Source: Rhodamnia argentea (taxonomy: Eukaryota > Streptophyta > Magnoliopsida > Myrtales > Myrtaceae). From it: a stretch of DNA of 64,000 nucleotides. Shown here one piece after another: positions 59,233-64,000 of the stretch. The DNA lies in contig NC_063158.1 of assembly GCF_020921035.1 (NCBI RefSeq), forward strand, positions 13,622,001 through 13,686,000, given 5' to 3'. Numbering within the stretch: the first letter of the stretch is position 1; every line of letters starts with the position of its first letter. Made by a program: the position numbers and the translations under genes. The notes below the pieces were generated by a model, which did not search any database, had not been told where the DNA came from, and saw only the letters and a program-made list of their open reading frames with translations.

Positions 59233-59439
59233 ATTTGGTCAAAAGATGTGCTTTAACTAAAATTGGTGTGGAAATAACGTCACCCTCGTGGTTATTTACT
59301 AAAATAAGATATATGATTTTAATTGTTTCATTAAAACATCTTATTGTTGTGAATTTTGGACTGGCTCGCGCTTTTTCTACTCCCATTATGACTTTGATAC
59401 TCTTGATTGTATATGTTTTGACCATCTTATCATTTGTAT

Positions 59440-59630
59440 GGCCATCACTTCTGGTACAACTTTATATACTTCATTTTTTATTTATTGTTTTGTCAACTCT
59501 TTTATTTTCTTTTTTCTTTTTCCCCTTACGGGTCCCACTTTCCTCCTTTTTCCACGCCTCCCACTTCTTCTTTTTTTCTTCTTCCAAAAACCCCGATGTC
59601 TCCTGTTTATAATCTATTATGGCAATGGAG
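59440..59630. repeat. Inverted counterpart of 38084-38273
   Basis: Reverse complement of the stretch at the same place in block B copy 1 (for example ccacgcctcccact against agtgggaggcgtgg). Confidence 0.7.
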
Positions 59631-59743
59631 CTGCTAAAGTGATATTTTGATAGTACTGTCAATTATTTCTGACCATTCGATCTCCCATTCAAGTTTTATG
59701 CAAAGCATATGGTGATGGTGGGTGAATCTATCGTTGAAATTGC

Positions 59744-62736
59744 ATTCTGTTATTAGTCAAATTAAGACAACAGATGGAGATGTTTCTGCTGAGATTCCAG
59801 GCAAGGGCTGCAGCATCACTGAAGTAGCTGAAACCCCATCTCTGAAACAGGATAATAGCCATGATATTAGCTTTTTCAAGACTGGAAGCAGCCAGAAAGA
59901 TCGTCTTACAATGTGGAATGAAAGGAAGCCGATATCTGTAGAAGAGAGACTCAATTTTGAAGGGCCTGCCATCCAAGACCAAACCAAAGAAAACTTGGTT
60001 TACAACTCATCCCTTTCAACTTCGAATCTCAAAGAGTCATCTACAGTGGGAAATAAGGATGACAAAATGGAGGGAATGAAGTCTGGAAAGTTGCTAACAG
60101 AGGATCGAGGATTAAGACTAAAGGAAAGTGAGAAATGTTATTCTCTGGTAATCTCAGATGCAGGGGTGAATGATGGGAATCCAGAGGGTAGTGATAATGC
60201 CCAGGTTGAGGAAGCTCAGAAAAATCATGATGTGAGACTTGCAACTGAGTTTTCGATAGCTGAGAAACTTCAAGATTTAGATGAAATGGTTTTGCGAAAA
60301 TGTGGGACCATTCCCAGGGTTGTCTAGTGTGCTTTCTGCCAGTCATCAGAATGCTCAGAGGTCCATTTGCTTTATTTCCATGCAACTTTTATCTTCTGGG
60401 TTTGATCCGGAATGTAATGCTTTAGACTCAGAAGCTAAATGCTACATATGCAATTTATGATGGCAGGCTTCAGGAGAGATGGTCCACTACAGTAATGGTG
60501 AGCCTGTTCCTGCAGATTACAATGGAGGATCTAGGATCATACATTCACACAAGAATTGCACTGAATGGTAAGAAACACTTGAAATATGACAAAAATACAA
60601 CCAGTTTACATTTATATATCCAGCCAAATAATCTGGTTAATGTAATCAGAGGAATTTCTTGATGGTGGTCATATCATATTTTTCTGCATCCTTCCACCTT
60701 TAAATTACACTAAAACAGTGGCTGCAGAAGCTTCAAACTTCATAATTGTGATTGTCTAATGTCAAAGGCTGCTGTTACTTTTGATATGGCTGAGCCTAAC
60801 AAGGCTAAACTCTACATGTGCAGGGCTCCTAACGTCTATTTTGTGGATCGTCAAGCTATTAATCTTGAAGCTGAAGTAGTCAGGAGTCGAAGAATAAAAT
60901 GCTGTTGTTGTGGAATCAAAGGGGCAGCTCTTGGATGCTATGAGAAAAGTTGTCGCAAGAGTTTTCATGTTACTTGTGCCATGAAGATCCCGCAATGTAG
61001 ATGGGATACAGTAAGTTTCATGGATGCACTCATAAGTCGTATACAACATTTGGCCGGCCACATCTTCTTCGTTATCACATTTTTTCTTTAAATTCTCATT
61101 GGAACAGGTTAATTTCGTTCTATTGTGCCCGCTTCACTTTTCTTCTAAATTGCCTATTGAAATTCCCAGACCTCGAGAGATACGGAGTTCTTCAAAAGAA
61201 GAGTATGTTTACAAATTTCATTTACTGAATTTTGATAAACATTATGAGCCTGATGAGATGGCTTACACATAACTTTTACAGGCAATCACAATTCATTGAT
61301 GATGAAAATGATGAGAAGCATCAGCATGGTGCAAGCTCGATGTGGATGTATTGTGGATCTCACAACAAAATAGTTCTGTGTTGTTCAGCTTTAACACAAG
61401 CTGAGAGGGTAAAAATTAAATTATGAAGTAGAGTCTGTTGATGTTTGGATATATCATTCAGTATTATTGAAAGGATTGAGTGCATGAATCTCAGGATATG
61501 GTTTCTCAATTTGGGAAGGCATCCAGAGCAAAAGTAGTGCAAAAATGGAATCCAACTGTGACTCATGTGATTGCATCAACAGATGAAAATGGAGCTTGCA
61601 AAGGGACATTCAAAGTTTTGATGGGTATCCTTGAGGGAAAGTGGATACTGAGCGTTGAATGTGAGTACAGAGCTGTAAACATCAGATGCAGTAGTCAAAT
61701 CCTAGTATATTGGTCCATGAGGTGTTTATGTTGCTAAGGCGAGTGTCTTTTGTGTGCTTGTGCCCAGGGATAAAAGCTTGCATGGAAGCAATGGAACATC
61801 TCAATGAGGAGAGATATGAAATCAATGTCGACATTCATGGAATGAGGAACGGTCCTCAACTTGGAAGACAAAGATTCATTAACATGGTTGGTATCTATTT
61901 CTTTCACTCAACTGCATCGTCTATTTGATTATTGTTGGTTATTTAACATTCTCAGACCTCAGTATACAATTTTTGTTGTCTCTACAACCGATGTGCCCCT
62001 CAAATATATGGGAGTACTTCATCTGAAGAAAATCTGGCATTCTATAGTAAGAGTGCTTGCATGTGCTGTATTGCAATCTGACTGAACTAGCTGCCACGTA
62101 GACTGTCATGGCAGCATATCTGCGCCTCAAGCAGGTTCCATGCATAGCAGTATTGAAGGGCTTCACACATTTCTCTTGCAGAGAGTCATTTAACTGAAAA
62201 GTCAATTTGCTTGAAGTTCTGTCATCCAATCTGATAGACCAAATCAGCATCCACATGACTTTCTCTCTTAATATGACCGTTCTAGGCATGCTAATGCTGT
62301 GCTATGGAATTTGCAAACAGCATCTTATCGTTCATGTGGGCATCTTACTGTTCATGTGGTTTGGACTTGCATCTAATATCGGTTGGGGTTTCCTCTTATG
62401 CAGCAACCAAAACTATTTGACGGGCTTAAGTTCTATTTCATGGGGGATTTCGATACTTCACTCAAAGGACACTTCCAAGGTCTTGTTGTTGCTGCCGGAG
62501 GCACTGTGCTTCACAGAAAGCCCATTCCTTGCGATGAGCTAGCCCCCTTACCTGCATCCATTCCTTCAACCTTCATAATATATAGCCTTGAGATGCCAGA
62601 AAATTGCAGTCTAAGCAGGGATATGATCATCAAGCGCAGGCTCTCTGGTGCAGAAGCTCTCGCTAGATCAACAGGAGCAAAAGAGGCTAGCAACTCATGG
62701 CTTTTGGATTCTATTGCATCCTGCAAGTTAGAATGA
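59744..62736 (+). pseudogene. BRCA1 5'-truncated second copy
   Basis: Starts inside exon 7 and keeps the rest: exon parts 59744-60360, 60467-60567, 60824-61010, 61108-61202, 61282-61408, 61495-61660, 61768-61886, 62404-62736. Every complete exon has the same length as in the full gene and all splice sites are GT-AG. The RING domain and the first six exons are missing. A C-to-T change makes a TAG at 60325-60327 just before the extended PHD finger (RVV-stop, where the gene reads RVVQCAFC). The ePHD and both BRCT repeats downstream are open. No in-frame ATG precedes the fused end. It could at most give an N-terminally truncated product from an internal ATG, so pseudogene is the simpler reading. 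Confidence 0.9.
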
Positions 62737-63157
62737 AGAAAATGTTCCTCGTTTGTTATTTAAGGAGCTCTGCCAATCCTCATGGCTCTTTCTTTTCATC
62801 ATAAAGGATAAAGTGAATGGATCTGGGCTCTTTTGAATAACTGATTTTCAAAATGAAACTTCCATGTTTTTCGTTATTGATATGATATAGACAAGCACCT
62901 TTTTTATCTTTTTATACTCTCTAACTTGGTAAAAAATTGCAATTCCCTTTGGTTATCTAAGCTTCTTGTAAAGTACTGCTCGCTAAACTATGTGAATTTG
63001 TTTGACCAAAAAAAAAAAAAAACTAGGTGAATTTGCAAAAGCCCTTCTCTTGGGGTATCTCTTAACTTCCTGTAAAGCAATGCTTTCAGCAGGATATCTA
63101 GCCAGTCTGTCAAAGAAGTACAGATTCATGTGGATGGGAAGTTTTCTCCGCTGGTTG

Positions 63158-63363
63158 TAGACGTGGCTGGTTCGTCCGAACTGCCGATTCCGGTTCCTAG
63201 AAAAGTTTCCGGTTTCGAGCTGGTTCCAGTTCCGGTTCGAAACCGCCGGTTCCTAGGCCCAATGGCTCTTTCCCCCCTCCGCCCCTTTTTTTTTTTTTTA
63301 AAAGGGTCGGAACCGGCCTGGAACCGGTGGTTCTGGACCCTTGGTTCCATTTTTCCATGTCTA
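63158..63363. mobile_element. hAT-like MITE inserted after the duplication
   Basis: A 206-base insertion absent from copy A, where the flanks are joined. Ends TAGACGTGG and (reversed) TAGACATGG. The interior is rich in ggttccggttcg motifs as in the MITE at 43843. Flanking 8-mers gctggttg and gttcgtcg are an imperfect candidate target duplication. Confidence 0.8.
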
Positions 63364-64000
63364 GTTCGTCGCGACTTGGTTTGCTAGAATTTCTATCTGG
63401 TGTAGTACTACCTCAGGTTAGTACTGATATTTGGCCTGACAAGAGGATTCCCATGCATCCTTATCCCAAACAGAGAAACAGAGAGCCTCTGCTGGTTTAA
63501 TTGCTGGTCTAGTTCTGAAGTGTCTCGGTTGAATAATCAGGATTCAGGATACTTGTCCTCGGGACATTCAGCTTTGCTTCACATCCTTTCTGGGAAAGAG
63601 TTCAACCAGCTAATGCAGGGCAGGACTTCCTCAACCACCTTATTTAAACTCGTTATTTGACTTTGTTCTATGATTTAGGATATATTCTTACTGATTATGT
63701 GATCGATTTGATCATTGAATGTTTGCCTATTTAGCGCTTCCTAAATGCCCCATTTGACTTCAAATTATAAAGCTCCAAAAATCACTATATTATCGGTCAG
63801 TCCTAATTATTCATTTGTAGATAGTCCTAAAGAACTTTTTAACACGTAGTTGTTAATACAGGCCGATAAATTGAAGTTTCGATACATATCTGGCATAAAA
63901 TTTTAGCTAATTAAGGATGACTTTTTTATTAACCTGTAATTATTTTTCTAAAATTTGCTCATTCTATTTTGTATTTTTAAATTTGTAATTCTACCAATTT

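Larger units (their letters stand above)
59744..64000 (+). repeat. Segmental duplication, copy A' (runs off the window)
   Basis: Direct-orientation match to 26386-30412. After the BRCA1 stop, the 3' flank (62737-64000) holds no gene and continues co-linear with 29364-30412, apart from the MITE at 63158-63363. Confidence 0.93.

Noticed and set aside
59040-59612. A 190-codon plus-strand ORF with a Glu-Arg repeat
   Set aside because: It runs through the GA microsatellite and receptor-kinase 3'-end relics; the equivalent region at 37.8 kb is not open.
59722-59743. New start codon created at the BRCA1 copy junction
   Set aside because: The open frame begins at GTG; the nearby ATGs are in other frames, and a TGA lies in frame just upstream.
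1-64000. CRISPR arrays, operons, ribosome-binding sites, prophage or viral genes
   Set aside because: Nothing of this kind is present; introns and plant gene content show a eukaryotic nuclear region, and the only reverse-transcriptase-associated sequences are RNase H-like relics.

Overview
The window is nuclear DNA of a flowering plant, almost certainly a dicot. The genes are split by GT-AG introns, the intergenic space is AT-rich and full of short transposons, and the proteins are plant orthologues (BAG regulator, cytosolic PheRS alpha, DNAJC25-type J protein, plant BRCA1, At3g61360-like PPR, XII-type LRR receptor kinases). The receptor-kinase sequences resemble ones I associate with Myrtaceae such as Eucalyptus. 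That is from memory and is weak evidence for the lineage.

Layout. 0-6 kb: last two coding exons of a BAG gene, a tRNA-Gln(CTG), a decayed squalene-epoxidase fragment, two SINEs inserted one after the other at one target, and a MULE-like element. 6-19.2 kb: a divergent housekeeping pair, PheRS alpha (minus, 18 coding exons) and a DNAJC25-like J protein (plus, 10 exons). Their start codons are 341 bases apart and the gap holds a GGGCTC-type hexamer repeat. 19.2-23.2 kb: intergenic with MITEs. 23.2-29.4 kb: a complete BRCA1 gene (14 coding exons, 1000 codons plus stop). 31-38.5 kb: an LRR receptor kinase (minus) with repeat modules upstream of it. 39-45 kb: transposon-rich DNA, including a SINE, a 1.2-kb long-TIR MULE inside an RNase H-like ORF, and a hAT MITE. 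45.1-46.7 kb: an intronless PPR gene. 48.3-50.2 kb: receptor-kinase and RNase H-like relics. 50.3-59.4 kb: a second copy of the receptor-kinase block. 59.7-64 kb: a second, 5'-truncated copy of BRCA1 and its downstream flank, running off the window end.

The second half of the window is therefore shaped by segmental duplication. BRCA1 from the middle of exon 7 onward recurs in direct orientation 33,358 bases later. The receptor-kinase block is also duplicated. Both kinase copies have identical exon lengths and share one in-frame stop at codon 171, with no other disabling change. The BRCA1 copy keeps all exon lengths and splice sites but lacks the RING half and carries one nonsense codon. An unpurged haplotype in the assembly is an alternative to a true tandem duplication and has to be excluded.

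I found no obviously new multi-gene system. The most unusual observations are the shared-stop receptor-kinase pair, the 33.4-kb duplication geometry, and the MULE insertion whose removal in silico restores one continuous reading frame. All coordinates were read by hand; exon boundaries in the four intact genes were checked for phase and total length.
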